Source: Phragmites australis
Taxonomy: Eukaryota; Streptophyta; Magnoliopsida; Poales; Poaceae
Reading direction: 5' to 3'
Length of the DNA stretch: 64,000 bases
Assembly: GCF_958298935.1 (NCBI RefSeq)
Contig: NC_084928.1
Location: 21,979,501-22,043,500 of the forward strand
Under the pieces are notes generated by a model. The model was not told where the DNA came from. It saw only the letters and a list, made by a program, of their open reading frames with translations, and made no database searches. The position numbers were made by a program, and so were the translations under genes. Shown here one piece after another: positions 43,286 to 54,944 of this stretch (positions are counted from its first letter, which is position 1; each line of letters begins with the position of its first letter).

Positions 43286-46200
43286 ATGTCTAAGGATGCT
43301 GAGACCGAGCAGTTCAAGGCACTTCTCGCCGCTCAAGATGAGCTGATGTGCAAGGACATCAACGAGCGCTTCACCTCATTCACCGAGACCCTGGGCGACA
43401 TTAAGACCGCACTGGCCGACGCCAATGCCATGAAGGCCATGCTGTCTAATGTTACGCGCGCGGTGGCGGGCGTCATGGACCATATGACGACCATGGAGCA
43501 ACTCAAGGGCATGCACAGCGTTCCGATCACGAGTGATTTCGTTCCATCGGCAGCTAACCACTTTGCTCCCAAGACATCGCAGGTTACCCCACAAGCCTTC
43601 CCTCTTATGGGCGGCGAGGGGATTCTGCAGGTCGACGTCATGGCACGGCATAAGCGACCCCGTCGCTAATCACTTCAGCGTTGTCTCTCGACGGCAATCA
43701 GCAGTAGATCGACAGCAAACTCAACACGAGTAGCAGCATAGGTGCAGTTATACGGTTCTTCAAGCTGGAATTCCCATGCTACGATGGGAAGGAAGACTGT
43801 CTGCCATGGCTCATGAGGTGCGAGAAATTTTTCTGAGCAGAAAATGGTGGAAGCAAACAAGGTCTGGCTGGCCTCGTACCACATGGATGGCAATGCACAT
43901 CATTGGTATTTCCACCTGGAATGCAGCCGAGGCGATCCACCTTGGGATGAGTTCAAGGCCCTCTGCAACACTCACTTAGAACCGCTCATCTGCAGCAATC
44001 CGTTGGGTGAACTTCATCATCTTCATCAATCAGGAACGGTGGAGGATTACCAAAGTTGATTCTTGGCGCTGTTGAGCTAGGTCGATCCCATGATGGAGCG
44101 ACAAGAGTGGCAGCTTTTCACCTCCGTCCTTGCTGAAGACCTCTAGGTGGACATCGAGCTTCAAGACCCACGTGATTTGGAGGAAGCCATGAGCCTTGCA
44201 TGTGCGTATGAGAAGAAAGTGGCATGCCTCAACCGACCCAATGGCCCTTGCTCATTTTCCTCTCAACGTACAACAACACTACCAACCATAGCAACTATGC
44301 CACCAGGCCCCACTGCCACCACATCATCCACCATGGCTGCCCCACGCCACGTCCATCGTTTGACGCCATCCAAGATGGTGGAACACCATCACCAAGGCCT
44401 ATGCTTCAACTACGACAAAAAAGTTTGTTTGTGGCCATCGGTGTGCCCATCTATTGAGTATGACGACACGGCCATCAAGGATGACAACTAGGGCACTACA
44501 GAAGATGCTCCAGCTGAGCCGCATATCTCCCTATACATGGTGGTCGAGGTAAAACAAGCAGCAACTGTGCTCCTGTAAGTGCAGGTGGGCAGCATGGAAC
44601 TCCTGGCACTAGTCAACTCTAGATTGTCGCATAACTTCATCCAAGAAGACATCGCTCTTTGCCTAGGCATCCCTCTACAACCAGCACACGTAGGTCTCAG
44701 CATGGTGGTGGCCAAAGGTGATCTGTTAACCAGTTCGGGTGTGTGCAGGGGACTGACGATCTCCATCGACCAGGAGCTCTTCACACTGGAATGTTATGCG
44801 GTGTTGTTGGGCGGATATGACCACATTCTCAGCATGCAATGGCTCCGGACTCTAGGACCCATCTTGTGGGACTTTGACTGCCTGACCATGTCGTGTCACC
44901 TCTAGGGTCGCGTCATAACATGGCACAGTGCTACACTTCATGCGACGGACGGACAAGATGACCTTCTCTAGCGCCTTTTGTAGGAGTTCGAGGGGCTATT
45001 TAGTGAACCCCATGGGCTTCCTCTGGTTCGCATCCACGAACACCATATTCACTTGGAGCATGGCGCACAGCCAATGGTGATACGGCCATGCCGCTACCCT
45101 CAGCTATAAAAAGACAAATTGGAGCGGCAATGTGCCGAGGTGCTCGCCCACGGCCTCATCTAGCTGAACACCTATGCGTTCTCCTCCCTGGTGTTGCTGG
45201 TCAAGAAGCACGACGGCTTGTGGTGATTCTACATCGACTATCGCGCCCTCAATGCCATCACTATCAAGGACAAATTTCCAAAACCGTTGGTTGAAGAACT
45301 CCTCGACGAGTTGCACTACGTAAAATATTTACAAAGCTCAATCTCTGCTCTGGCTATCATCAAGTTTGCATGAACGTAACGGATGTTGAGAAGATGGCGT
45401 TCCGTACCCATCATGGCCACTACGAATTCCTAGTCATGTCTTTCAGCCTGACCAATGGACCAGCCACCTTTCAAGATCTCATGAACGACGTCCTTCATCG
45501 GTACTTGTGCCGCTTTGTCCTTGTATTTTTTGACGATATCCTCATTTACAACTCATCATGGGCAAACCATCTGCGGCATGTCCGTACCGTTATGGAGATG
45601 CTACGCCATCACCAACTCTTCCTCAAGCACTCAAAGTGCACCTTTAGGGCCTCGTATGTATCCTATCTTGGGCACGTAGTCTTGGCAACCGAAGTCACCA
45701 TGGATCGACAGAAAGTGCAAGCGGTGGTGGATTGGCCTGAGCTGCATTCAATGCGGGCAGTCTGTGACTTTGTTGGCCTTGTGGGCTATTATCAATTCTT
45801 CATCTAGTGATATGGGTCAATCGCTGCACTCTTGACACATCTCCTAAAGAAAGAAGCCTTTGCGTGGACCAAGGAGGCCGCTCAGGCTTTTGCAGCCCTC
45901 AAACAGGCCTTGTCGTCTGCATCAGTGCTTCAGCTGCCTAACTTCCATAAGATCTTCATTGTCGAGTGCGACATTTCTAGATTGGGAAGTCAATGGTGTT
46001 CTTCGGTCGTGCCATGGCACCTCGACATGCCAACCTGGCAGCCTACGAATGGGGAACTCATCAGCCTTGCTCATACCGTAAAGCATTGGTGACCGTACTT
46101 ATGGGGTCGCAGGTTAGTGGTCAAAACAGACCACTAAAGCCTAACATTCCTCCTCGACCACTACTTGTCTACAATTCCTCAGCATCGCTGGATAAGCAAG

Positions 46201-47740
46201 TTGATGGGTTTCAATTTTGAGATGGAATACAAGTCAAGCCATGACAATGTGGTGGCCGACGCCTTATCACGGCGCAATGCAGAATTAGTTACAGCTTTCA
46301 CACTGTCAACTCTAGTGTTTGACGTGTTCAGGATGCTTCGCCAGGAGGTGGAAACTGATGCAGGACTCCAGCAAATGGGGCCGACATCAGCATCACCTGC
46401 AAAGGACCTTCCTAGGCATGCTAAGATGGGTTGATCATGGTAGGCCGCTGGGTATTTGTGCTGGCATCCTCTTGGATAGTACTGCAACTCCTCACACAAG
46501 TGCATGACATGGGCCATGAAGGTGTTCAACGCACGTTGTAGTGTCTATGCATTGATTTCCACATTCCCAGCGACAAGATCTTGGTCCAAGATTATGTGCG
46601 CAATTGTGCGGTCTGTCAATAAAACAAGACCAACCACTTGCATCCGGTCAGCCTGCTTCAACCATTGCCGATTCCGGTCCAAGTCTGGAGTGACATTTCC
46701 ATGGATTTCATAGAAGGCCTTCCGCATGTCAACAACAAGTCAGTCATCCTTATGGTGGTTGACCGTCTCTCCAAGTTTGCTCATTTTATTCCGTTGGGTC
46801 ATCCATACACGGCCAGCTCTATTGCACACGCATTCTTTAATGAGGTGGTTAGCTCCATGGTCTACCCAAGTCCATTGTCAATGATCGCGATGTGGTTTTC
46901 ACTAGCAACTTGTGGAGGGAGTTGTTTAAGTTGTCCGAAACAAGGTTGCACATGAGTTTAGCATCAAAGTGATGGCCAGTTGGAGGTAGCTAATAAGTTC
47001 ATTATGATGTATCTTCGATGCATGACAGGGGATAGGCCCAAGTAGTGGCTCCAGTGGCTTCCATGGTCGAATATTGCTATAATACGGCCTATCACTCATC
47101 CCTTCGTGACACGCCGTTCAGGGTGGTGTATGGCCGCCCCCCTCCATCCATCCATACTTATGATAAAAGAGAGACTAGAATGCCATATGTGGAGCAGTCC
47201 TTGTTGGAACGTGATGACTTCCTTCGCGATGTGCGCGAACGACTCCTTCAAGCGCAAGAACATGCTAAGTTGTATTATGATGCCAAGCATATGGATGTGG
47301 CCTTTAGAGAAGGAGATTGGGTCTGGTTGAAGCTTCTCAACAGGCCAGTAGCTTCCTTGCCACCCCATATTAAAGGCAAGCTCTCTCCGTGGTTCTACGA
47401 GCCCTTTCAAGTGGTCACTCGTGTCGAGAATGTGGCATATCGTCTCTGCCTTCCAGCCAGTGCTGAAATTCATGACATGTTCCATGTGGGGGTTCTCAAG
47501 AAGTTCCATGTCAACCACCGCAGAAGACACCCAGTTGCCTCCAATGCTTCCTAGCCATGCTATTCCAACGTCGGTTCAAGTGGTGCATAGCCGATTTTCA
47601 CGGGGAGAGTGGCAGGTTCTTATTCAATGGGTTGGCATGGTTGACAATGACACTGCTTGGGAAGATGTTTCATCTTTTAAGCAACGCTATCCTACTTTTC
47701 AGCTCAAGGATGAGCTGTTTCCGAAGGAGGGGAGAGATTT
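43286..47740 (+). pseudogene. Chromovirus gag-pol
   Basis: Gag starts at 43286 (MSKDAETEQFK) and includes ASYHMDGNAHHWYF (about 43870). The protease (from 44579) has ALVNSRLSHNFI, where active enzymes have DSG, so the catalytic Asp is lost. RT (45370-45807) keeps FFDDILIY. RNase H (45832-46092) has lost the DASG motif (DISR). The integrase core has WSDISMDFIEGLP (46690) and the C-terminal region EGDWVWLKL, LSPWFYEPFQVV (47045-47550). The chromodomain reads VLIQWVGMVDNDTAWEDVSSF (to about 47700). Numerous stops and frameshifts separate the domains; it is not functional. Confidence 0.87.
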
Positions 47741-47742
47741 CA

Positions 47743-48201
47743 TGTGCGATATTACGTACCAAAGAAAGAAAGGAAAGAAGGGCGTCAAGGAGAAAGAGAA
47801 GGCCAACTACTGGTTGGAGATAAGTCGGTTTGGCTATTTTTTAGGAGATAAGTATGTTTGGAAGTTAAGATCCATTCGGCATAAGTTAGGAATTGAGTCG
47901 GTTTCGGTAGAAAAGAATAAAAGGAGTTGTAATCAGTTTTGAGTTAGAGATAGAGATTGAATGAGTTAAGATAGATGGAATTGTTAGAGTTGGGCTCTAG
48001 ATAAAAAGAGCAGTCGGCACCCCCTTTGGGATTCAAGCAATACAACAACTATTCCTCATCTCCTGCTACTATTTCTCACCCCCTTGCTGCAACCAACGCC
48101 AAGCGGCGTCAACTCCATCACAACGGGTAGGAAACCGACCAAGGATCGGCCAAAGACCTCCCACAGCTACCCTATTCGATCACTTCCTCGTGGACGTGAC
48201 A
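47743..48201 (+). repeat. 3' LTR of the chromovirus
   Basis: The 459-bp LTR begins TGTGCGATATTACG just after the purine-rich tract at 47725-47740 and aligns throughout with 42808-43268. Confidence 0.88.
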
Positions 48202-50590
48202 CATAGTTTTGAATACATTTTATGAAAGATCCCTCAAATTACCAAGCATGTTCAACAGAATCCTAAGCATGCCCTCAAGGGTGCTTGGGTGCCGCCTTCC
48301 CCTTTTGTCCTGCAAGGGCACCTCATCGCCTCTACTAGAACCTATTTTGCGACGAACGTCAAAGTTTCGCTAAATTTTCCACCTCCAGGGACCTCCAAAA
48401 CCTAGGTTAGGGTTCAACCAATGCCATGCTGAAGATAGGAGACAAAGTCCGCTACCGGTGGAGTGCCACAACGCACTCTACAGCAACACTGCTCAATGGT
48501 TTCCCAAGCTTGAATGGGGTAACTTTATGTTCTTCCCCTGAGTACGAGGATGTGTTAGACATGTGATTTGATTTGTTGTTTCAGTTATATATATGTTATT
48601 ATATTGTGTAACCCTCTTGGAGTTGTCACAACATCAAGTATTATCCACACTAGTGTTTAGGCTTAGTAGTTCATCCCAAATAAGTGGGGTAGTACCTACG
48701 GCAACAGAATATCATGATGGACCTGTGAAAAAGAAGAATTGGTAAAGGAAACATGGTACAGTCCATGCATGGATCAAAGTGCCATGAACATGGGTGCAAT
48801 GATGCTAGGATTTTGAATTTTCTAATCATTGTACCAAAATCCATAAAATAAAATCTGTCTACAGATTATAACGTGCTCAACATCACCACCTCTTCATCCC
48901 TCATCTATGCATTGCTGCCATCACAAGCAAGGTATTCATTAGGGTTCCAAGCGGCAAGCACCAAATAGCCAACACAAGCAACTGCGGAGGTGGCACAAGG
49001 GGAGTTGAAGCCGTGAATGCTCTTCCCGTGTGGTCACCTCTGTCTCCACCGCACTGCGACCTGTGACTAAAACCACCTCAAAAGGAGAGATATTTAATAT
49101 ATTTCATTTATTTAGTTGCTGATTCATCTGTAGAGTTACATAGTAGCATAGTCCATGTCATTGGTGGTGGCAAAACCACCTCTAAAACAATACTTGGATG
49201 TTATTTGCTCCAATATTAGAAGTAGAGAGGTCAGAACACCTTGTTTGTATTTCATGGGTTAAGTGGCTATATCGTAAACTTGATGTTTTTCTATTGAATA
49301 TAATTTATACTTTGAGTATCATATTCTATAGTAGATGTTCATTTGTGCAAACTGAAAATTGTTGGTCAATGGAATTATGTAATCATTGCAGTTATTTATG
49401 CCGCAAAATAAGACAATGTGACTATCTACACAATAAATATGACACATGTTTATATGCCACATTTGTCTTTTGCTATCTATGGTGCATACTTTTTCCACTT
49501 AGATTTGTCTAACTAAGACCTTCAGTTGGTAATAGTTCGCACAAATATATAAGATTGACATAACCGACGGCCCAAGTATTTCCAAATGTCAACAGGTTGC
49601 ATATCAAATAAAAATGTTCACAGGACAAAAGTTCATTTGCTAAAGTTTCACATATTAGTGAAAAAAATATAAATTTGTTGTAATATATGCCATTTATTTA
49701 TTTGTTGATCCCTCCATAGAGCTACTTGTCAGTGGTGGCAAAAACACCTCTAAAACTACACTAAGATTTATTTGCTCCAATATTTGAAGTACATAGAGTC
49801 TGAACTCTGAAGATGCAAAGAGGAGTCCAACATCAGAAGTATAGATAGGTCAGAATATCTTATTTTGTTTTTCTGGGGTTATGTGGCACTAGGTAATCTA
49901 GACTTTTTTATTGAATAATTTACATATTGAATATCATATTCTATAGTATATGTTTCAATTTATACAAACTAAAAATAATTGGTCAATTGGATTCTATAAT
50001 TGCACGGGCGCTATTATTTATATGTGATAGAATAACATAAAACGATTACCACACAGAATATGACACATGTTTGAAACTCTAACGCCTATAGCATATGCCA
50101 CATTTTGCCATCTATGATGCACACTTTTCCATGTGGGTTTGTTTGACTAGACCTTTCTGTTGACAAGATTTAGTACAAACGAACTATAAAATTGACATAA
50201 TAAATCGCCCAAGTATTTTCAAATGCTAACACATTGCATATCAAATATAAAAAATTAGAGATCAAAAGTCTCTTTTGCTAAATGTGCACATCTCAGTGAA
50301 AAATATACCTTTCTTTTTGTAATTTCATCTTGAGAAACAAAATATAAACAATGCAATATGTTTTTACTCACACTTGTACTTAAACTTGAGTGGGGAATGA
50401 ACAAAAACCCCTATAAAATAATAATTTAGGCAGTATCAATGTTTGCCGATCTACAACCATGTATTTTGATCAAATACCTATGCTGGTGCAAAGCAACAGA
50501 AAAAACACCTCTCTTCTCAAGATCAACTAATCTTTTAGCTAGAATGCCGGACACCATATAGAAGTGATCAACATCGATTCATAGACTAAC
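48202..50590. other. Non-coding, with a 570-bp degenerate tandem duplication
   Basis: 48202-49085 has no recognisable gene. From about 49090 two units (about 49090-49690 and 49690-50300) share, in order, CATTTATTTA, TGGTGGCAAAAcCACCTCTAAAAC, TTTGCTCCAATATT, AATATCATATTCTATAGTA, TTGGTCAAT, ATATGACACATGTTT and ATCAAATA. The second unit carries a small extra duplication. They lie downstream of the aminotransferase pseudogene, where its last exons should be; none is seen. Confidence 0.55.
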
Positions 50591-52470
50591 CTGAACAAAT
50601 GTTGCAGGATCTCCTGTTAGCATTCTAAAGCTTCTAAGAGAATGAACAACCTGGCATTACAATCCAATTAAAAACAAACAGTTAAACAAAGATATTACTT
50701 GAGTTGTAAAACAAAAAAGATGTTGCATAGAAAACTATTCAAGAAACAACACAAAAGTTGGCATAGAAATGAGTTTGCACTTTATTCTGAAATAGGGCTT
50801 TTCCTAACACATCATTTATATTTTCAAGTGTCAACCCATATTATGTATCCACCACCACAAATTAAAAGCCACTTAGATGACAAGTAAAACAACTAAGTAA
50901 AAGAATCCTAAGAGTTTTCTTTTTACCATATTGACAACCACTAGCATGTTAGATATGGCATCTTCTAACTAACTTGCAGGTCCTTCATGCCTCTTATTAT
51001 AAGCATCTCTTTAAGTTTTGCTTTTAGCCATTGTGTAACTACCTCAAATGTAGAATGATTTGGGCAAAACAATTTGTTACAATATATTTACAAACATTAC
51101 CACATCTGATGTATTGAATATAACTATATCTGCAATATTTGCCACATCCAAAGTATTGAATATATCTGACTAATCCAAGTTCTTTGTCTGTGGAGGCAAC
51201 TAACTCAGATAGGAACATTTGGATCAAAAGAACGAATAGTACAGAGTAAAAGATTCGTCACAAATCACATCTCAGTTCTCACATTCCAGTAGCAAATAAA
51301 CATCGATATGAAAAATATGATCTCACTAAAATTACAAACAACCTGAACTGAAAAGATTGATTTGTACCACCTAAAGCCACAACCATCACAAAAGGAAAAT
51401 AGATGTACTGAAAGATCAATGAGAATCACCTCAGTTTCTTTCAGAATGCCTTTAGGATCACGAGTTGCTATCCAACCAAGTCTCCAGCCAGGTACAGCCC
51501 ATCTCTTTGATAACGAGTTGCTATCCAACCAAGTCTCCAGCCAGGTACGGCCCATCTCTTTGATATAGCTCCGAGAGTGAGTACTGGAACAGTCTCTCCA
51601 AAAACACCCATTGGCACAAAAGGAGTGCTACCAGAAACAAGGTGAGTAAAAGATTTGTCACAAGTCACATCTCTTCTCTCACATTCCAGTAGCAAATAAA
51701 CTTCGATATGAAAAATATGATCTCGCTAAAATTACAAACAACCTGAACTAAAAAGATTAATTATTGTACCACCTGAAGCCACAACTATCACGAAAGGAAA
51801 ATAGATGTGCTGAAAGATTGGTGAGAATCACCTCAGTTTCTTTCAGAATGCCTTTAGGATCACAAATTGCTATCCAACCAAGTCTCCAGCCAGTACAGCC
51901 CATCTCTTTGATATAGCTCCAGGAGTGAGTACTAGCACCGTCTCTCCAAAAACTCCTATTGGCACAAAAGGAGTGCTACCATAAACAAGGTGACCATATA
52001 CTTCGTCAGCAATTGCTAATACACCAAGCTTGTTCGCTGTACCTGCAATCTAAGTTAAGATACAAACACATTATAAGCTCCATTTCCGCAAAAAAAAAGG
52101 TTTCTTAGCATTGTACAAACACCTTACTAACCTTTGATAAATGTTCATAAGTATACACACTACCACAATGGTTATTGGGGTTAGTGATCGCTATTGCGAC
52201 AGTATTCTCATCCCAAGAGCTTCAACAGCTTCCAGATCAACTTCCCATCCTCCCTCCGGATCAAGATCATAATTTCGTACTTCCATCCTATGAAACACTG
52301 CATGTGCCTTGTGTTTTGGGTAACCCGGCCTTGGGAGCAATATATTGAGACCTGGTTGGCCAAAAGCAGACATCACAGTCTCGATTGCTTGGGTACATCC
52401 AGAAGTAAGGAGAATATCATCATGGGAAAGCTTGTAAGGGAGATCAATGGATAGATACTCCACAACAGCT
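50591..52470 (-). pseudogene. Nicotianamine/tyrosine aminotransferase-like pseudogene
   Basis: The minus-strand exon 52132-52470 reads EYLSIDLPYKLS, LLTSGCTQAIETVMSAFGQPG, NILLPRPGYPKHKA and WEVDLEAVEALG. After a one-base loss it continues DENTVAIAITNPNN and CGSVYTYEHLSK. The next exon (about 51830-52052) has IAGTANKLGVLAIADEVYGHL and GVFGET, again broken by a one-base deletion; it is repeated at 51425-51645 with SKRWAVPGWRLGW, the PLP-lysine signature. Exon 50591-50650 gives RMLTGDPATFVQ. This is the TAT/NAAT family of PLP enzymes; NAAT makes the mugineic-acid precursor in grasses. The first exon and the C-terminal exons are not found. Two frameshifts and duplications make it a pseudogene. 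Confidence 0.85.
51246..52050 (-). repeat. 400-bp segmental tandem duplication
   Basis: 51246-51645 and 51646-52050 are copies of the same intron-plus-exon segment with a few per cent divergence. The first contains an extra 53-bp tandem repeat (from 51457) that duplicates the SKRWAVPGWRLGWIATR codons out of frame. The junction is at about 51645, within the exon. Confidence 0.88.
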
Positions 52471-53100
52471 CTGGATTTCAGTAGAAAGTATTAAGAAAAG
52501 TAACATGCCCTACGTTTATTACACATGAAAATTTTCATAAATTATCATAGTATGGATGAAATATTTGGTAATTGCTGAGTCATGAGATAAGTATGCGTGC
52601 ATCATGAACAGTTAATAGGTGTACACACCATATGCAAAGAGGTAAGACAGCAATTACTAGAATGGGAGTGTGAAAGTTGAGGGGAGATAATAATTTCTTT
52701 TGTCGCATGATGAAAGCATGCCGATGCCTACTTGAAGAGTCTAATTAACAACAGACTAGATCTAGAGGTAAACTGAATTAAAGAAACTAAACATAAGATA
52801 GAACCTAAGAAACATATTGGTTATTAAGGATTGGTTTGTGGTTGCTGCACCATGGAATTTACCAATAATATTGGAGTGCTACAATAGCATTGACTACGTG
52901 CCAGTGTGTGGGCTGTGTGAACAGAACTACAATTTTTTGTGGAAACAGTACTACAATTTACTGCACAACATCCGCACAATTTCACTTCAAGTGAATCCAT
53001 TTCAGCATGTAAAGTAAAATTATAAGATGATTGTTATTTACATTTCATCCATATGACACGGCAAATATATAGAAAAATAAAAGAGGAAAATAATTGTGAA
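52471..53100. other. Upstream or intronic DNA of the aminotransferase pseudogene
   Basis: AT-rich with no recognisable exon. A start exon of the aminotransferase would be expected on this side but is not seen. Confidence 0.4.
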
Positions 53101-53109
53101 CTAAGATAA

Positions 53110-53327
53110 GATAAATGGTGTTCTGAAATGTGCGGTCCAACTTTAAAATCTTTAGCTATAAATATCTTTATAAATATTTTGATTGGAAATATGAAAACTA
53201 TATGTGAAGATTGGTCACAGGATGAACTTTCATAATATTATAATTTTTAGTGCATTAAAATATATTACATTAGAAAATAGTGGTTAAAGTTGCATTTTTT
53301 AAAATAACACTTAACCGGAGGGAGTAC
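53110..53327. mobile_element. Stowaway-like MITE, right end
   Basis: The right end CCGGAGGGAGTAC matches the CTCCCTCCG-type terminus of grass Stowaway MITEs with a TA target. The interior (GTGTTCTGAAATGTGCGGTC, ATATGTGAAGATTGGTCAC) is AT-rich and non-coding. The left terminus is not clear. Confidence 0.4.
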
Positions 53328-54410
53328 TTCTTGCTATTTTTCGAGCTCATATATTACCTCAACCAATAAATACACGTTACATATCAATATATCTGGTCAT
53401 CATTGTCATATTACACTTCAGTCACATCCAAACAATTATGGCAATTGCTATTTATTTATCAACAGATTTAGCAGGGTAAAATCTGTCGAAATCCTCACCT
53501 TAGGATTGTTGAAGAGATTTGTGCTGGACTCCCCAAGCTCCATGAACTCTGATGACCTCCGTGAATTCCAGCGAGCTCCATTAACTCCTACGAGGTTAGG
53601 GTTTTGGGTTAGGGTTAGGGGTTTAGATTTCAAGGGAGGGGAGATTTATGGTCTATGGCTGTAGAGGGAGCTCCGAGGGAGGCCGTTGGCCCAGCGGTGG
53701 CTGCGGGCGGTGGGCGGCTGCACCGCTCGCCGCGGGTGGCGAAGGACCGGTGATGGGCCAGTGATGATGGCGGGGGCATCGGGATGTAGTGGTTAGGAGC
53801 GGGTGGCGATGGTTCTAGCAGTAAGGGTGCTGCCGAAGCCGGGTGGGGAGGCGGTGGCAGCGGAGGAGCGCAAGGAGGCAGTGGCAGCGGAGGAGCGCAG
53901 GGAGGCAGTGCTAGGAAGAGAGATTGGCAGAAGAGGGAGAGGGGCGGGCCACGCTAATGTCGGAGACGACGACGGCGAGGCGGGGGGCTGTGACGTGTGC
54001 GGCAGGTGGCGTCAGGGTCAGGAGCAAGCGACGGGGTCTTATATGAAGGCCAGGCCGATCTGGAACGTCCGATCTACATCCAAGGGATCAAATTTGATAG
54101 ATATTTACCCTCAAAATTAGTCATAAGATAAATTGACCTCCCAACAATTATTTGTGTGCTAAATAATCTGTGAATGGCAAGAAGGATTTGATTCAAGCGA
54201 ATCTCATGAAGGAGCCAGGTAATGAATGATATGGTAATACGTAAAGGGGAATTGTACGTGATGTGGTGAAAATTATATGAGCTAGACTTCTGCAGGGGCC
54301 CTCAAAAAACAGAGATTAACCTGGATTGTTAAAATACAAAATTAGATAACATACGCGACCGTATTTACCGAAATAGACAACATATCATCGTATTTATGAT
54401 TTTAACATTC
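53328..54410. other. GC-rich stretch with 27-bp tandem repeat
   Basis: 53640-54060 is GC-rich, with a 27-bp direct repeat at 53854-53910 (GTGGCAGCGGAGGAGCGCAA twice) that reads AVAAEERxE in an open plus frame 53803-54120. No domain is recognised. It could be a decayed gene leader or a transposon-borne fragment. Confidence 0.35.
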
Positions 54411-54619
54411 GTATTCGGCACCTCGTTTACCAAAAATTGACTTTCGGTACACTGTACACCGAAAATACCATATTCAGCACATGGTGTGAAGAAAATGGCA
54501 CTGTAGTACCGTATTCGACACACGGTGTGCCGAAAATGGCATTATAGCACCGTATTCGACACACAGTGCGCTGAAAATGGGCTACAGTGACATTTTCGGT
54601 GCAACATGTGCCGAAAATG
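54411..54619. repeat. Array of six imperfect palindromes
   Basis: Units share the core TTCGGCACACGGTGTGCCGAAAAT with variation. They are separated by CACTGTAGTACCGTA-type spacers, giving a period of about 55 bp in the middle of the array. Confidence 0.8.
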
Positions 54620-54639
54620 AACAGTACCTTGTATGAACA

Positions 54640-54930
54640 GTAACAACAATGCGTTTGAATTTTGTTTTCCCTCTTTTTCAAAACGGTGGTCTTCCGTTAC
54701 TCCAAAAAATTTAAAATTTTTTTTACGTGTTCCATAATCCATGTGCAAACCATTTTAATTAGATTCACTAAAAAATCCTTTATATATTTAAAACTAAAAT
54801 TCTCCAAAGAAGACTACTTTTATAACTTGTAATAATTGTTAGTGTCTCAAATAAATTACCAAAAATCTAGAAAAATTCACTGATATTCTTATTATGTGAT
54901 GGACTAATTTCTAAAATTATTTTCGGCCCT
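54640..54930 (-). repeat. Gypsy LTR fragment
   Basis: It aligns with 24930-25160: CATGTGCAAaCCATTTTAA, AAACTAAAATTCTcCAAAG, TTTTATAACTTGTAATAATT. It abuts the RNase H end of the copia element, so the copia 3' LTR is missing. Confidence 0.65.
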
Positions 54931-54944
54931 AGTTTATATGTTGC

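Larger units (their letters stand above)
42808..48201 (+). mobile_element. Ty3-gypsy chromovirus (Reina-like), complete but decayed
   Basis: LTRs at 42808-43268 and 47743-48201 both run TGTGCG...GTGACA. A primer site (TTTGGTAACAAAGACG) lies after the first, and a polypurine tract (GGAGGGGAGAGATTT) before the second. The internal region carries gag, protease, RT, RNase H, integrase with GPY/F segment and a C-terminal chromodomain. The small size (5.39 kb) and chromodomain fit the Reina/Tekay group. The flanking 5-mers do not match, and the LTRs differ at roughly one base in ten, so it is old. Confidence 0.88.

Noticed and set aside
43333..43651. Minus-strand frames opposite the chromovirus gag
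   Set aside because: They are shadows of the coding strand of gag.
42803..48206. Target-site duplication of the chromovirus
   Set aside because: The 5-mers next to the two LTRs (TATCA and CATAG) do not match, so no duplication is claimed.
53803..54120. Plus-strand frame with AVAAEER repeats
   Set aside because: The repeat comes from a 27-bp tandem duplication in GC-rich DNA; nothing else supports a gene.
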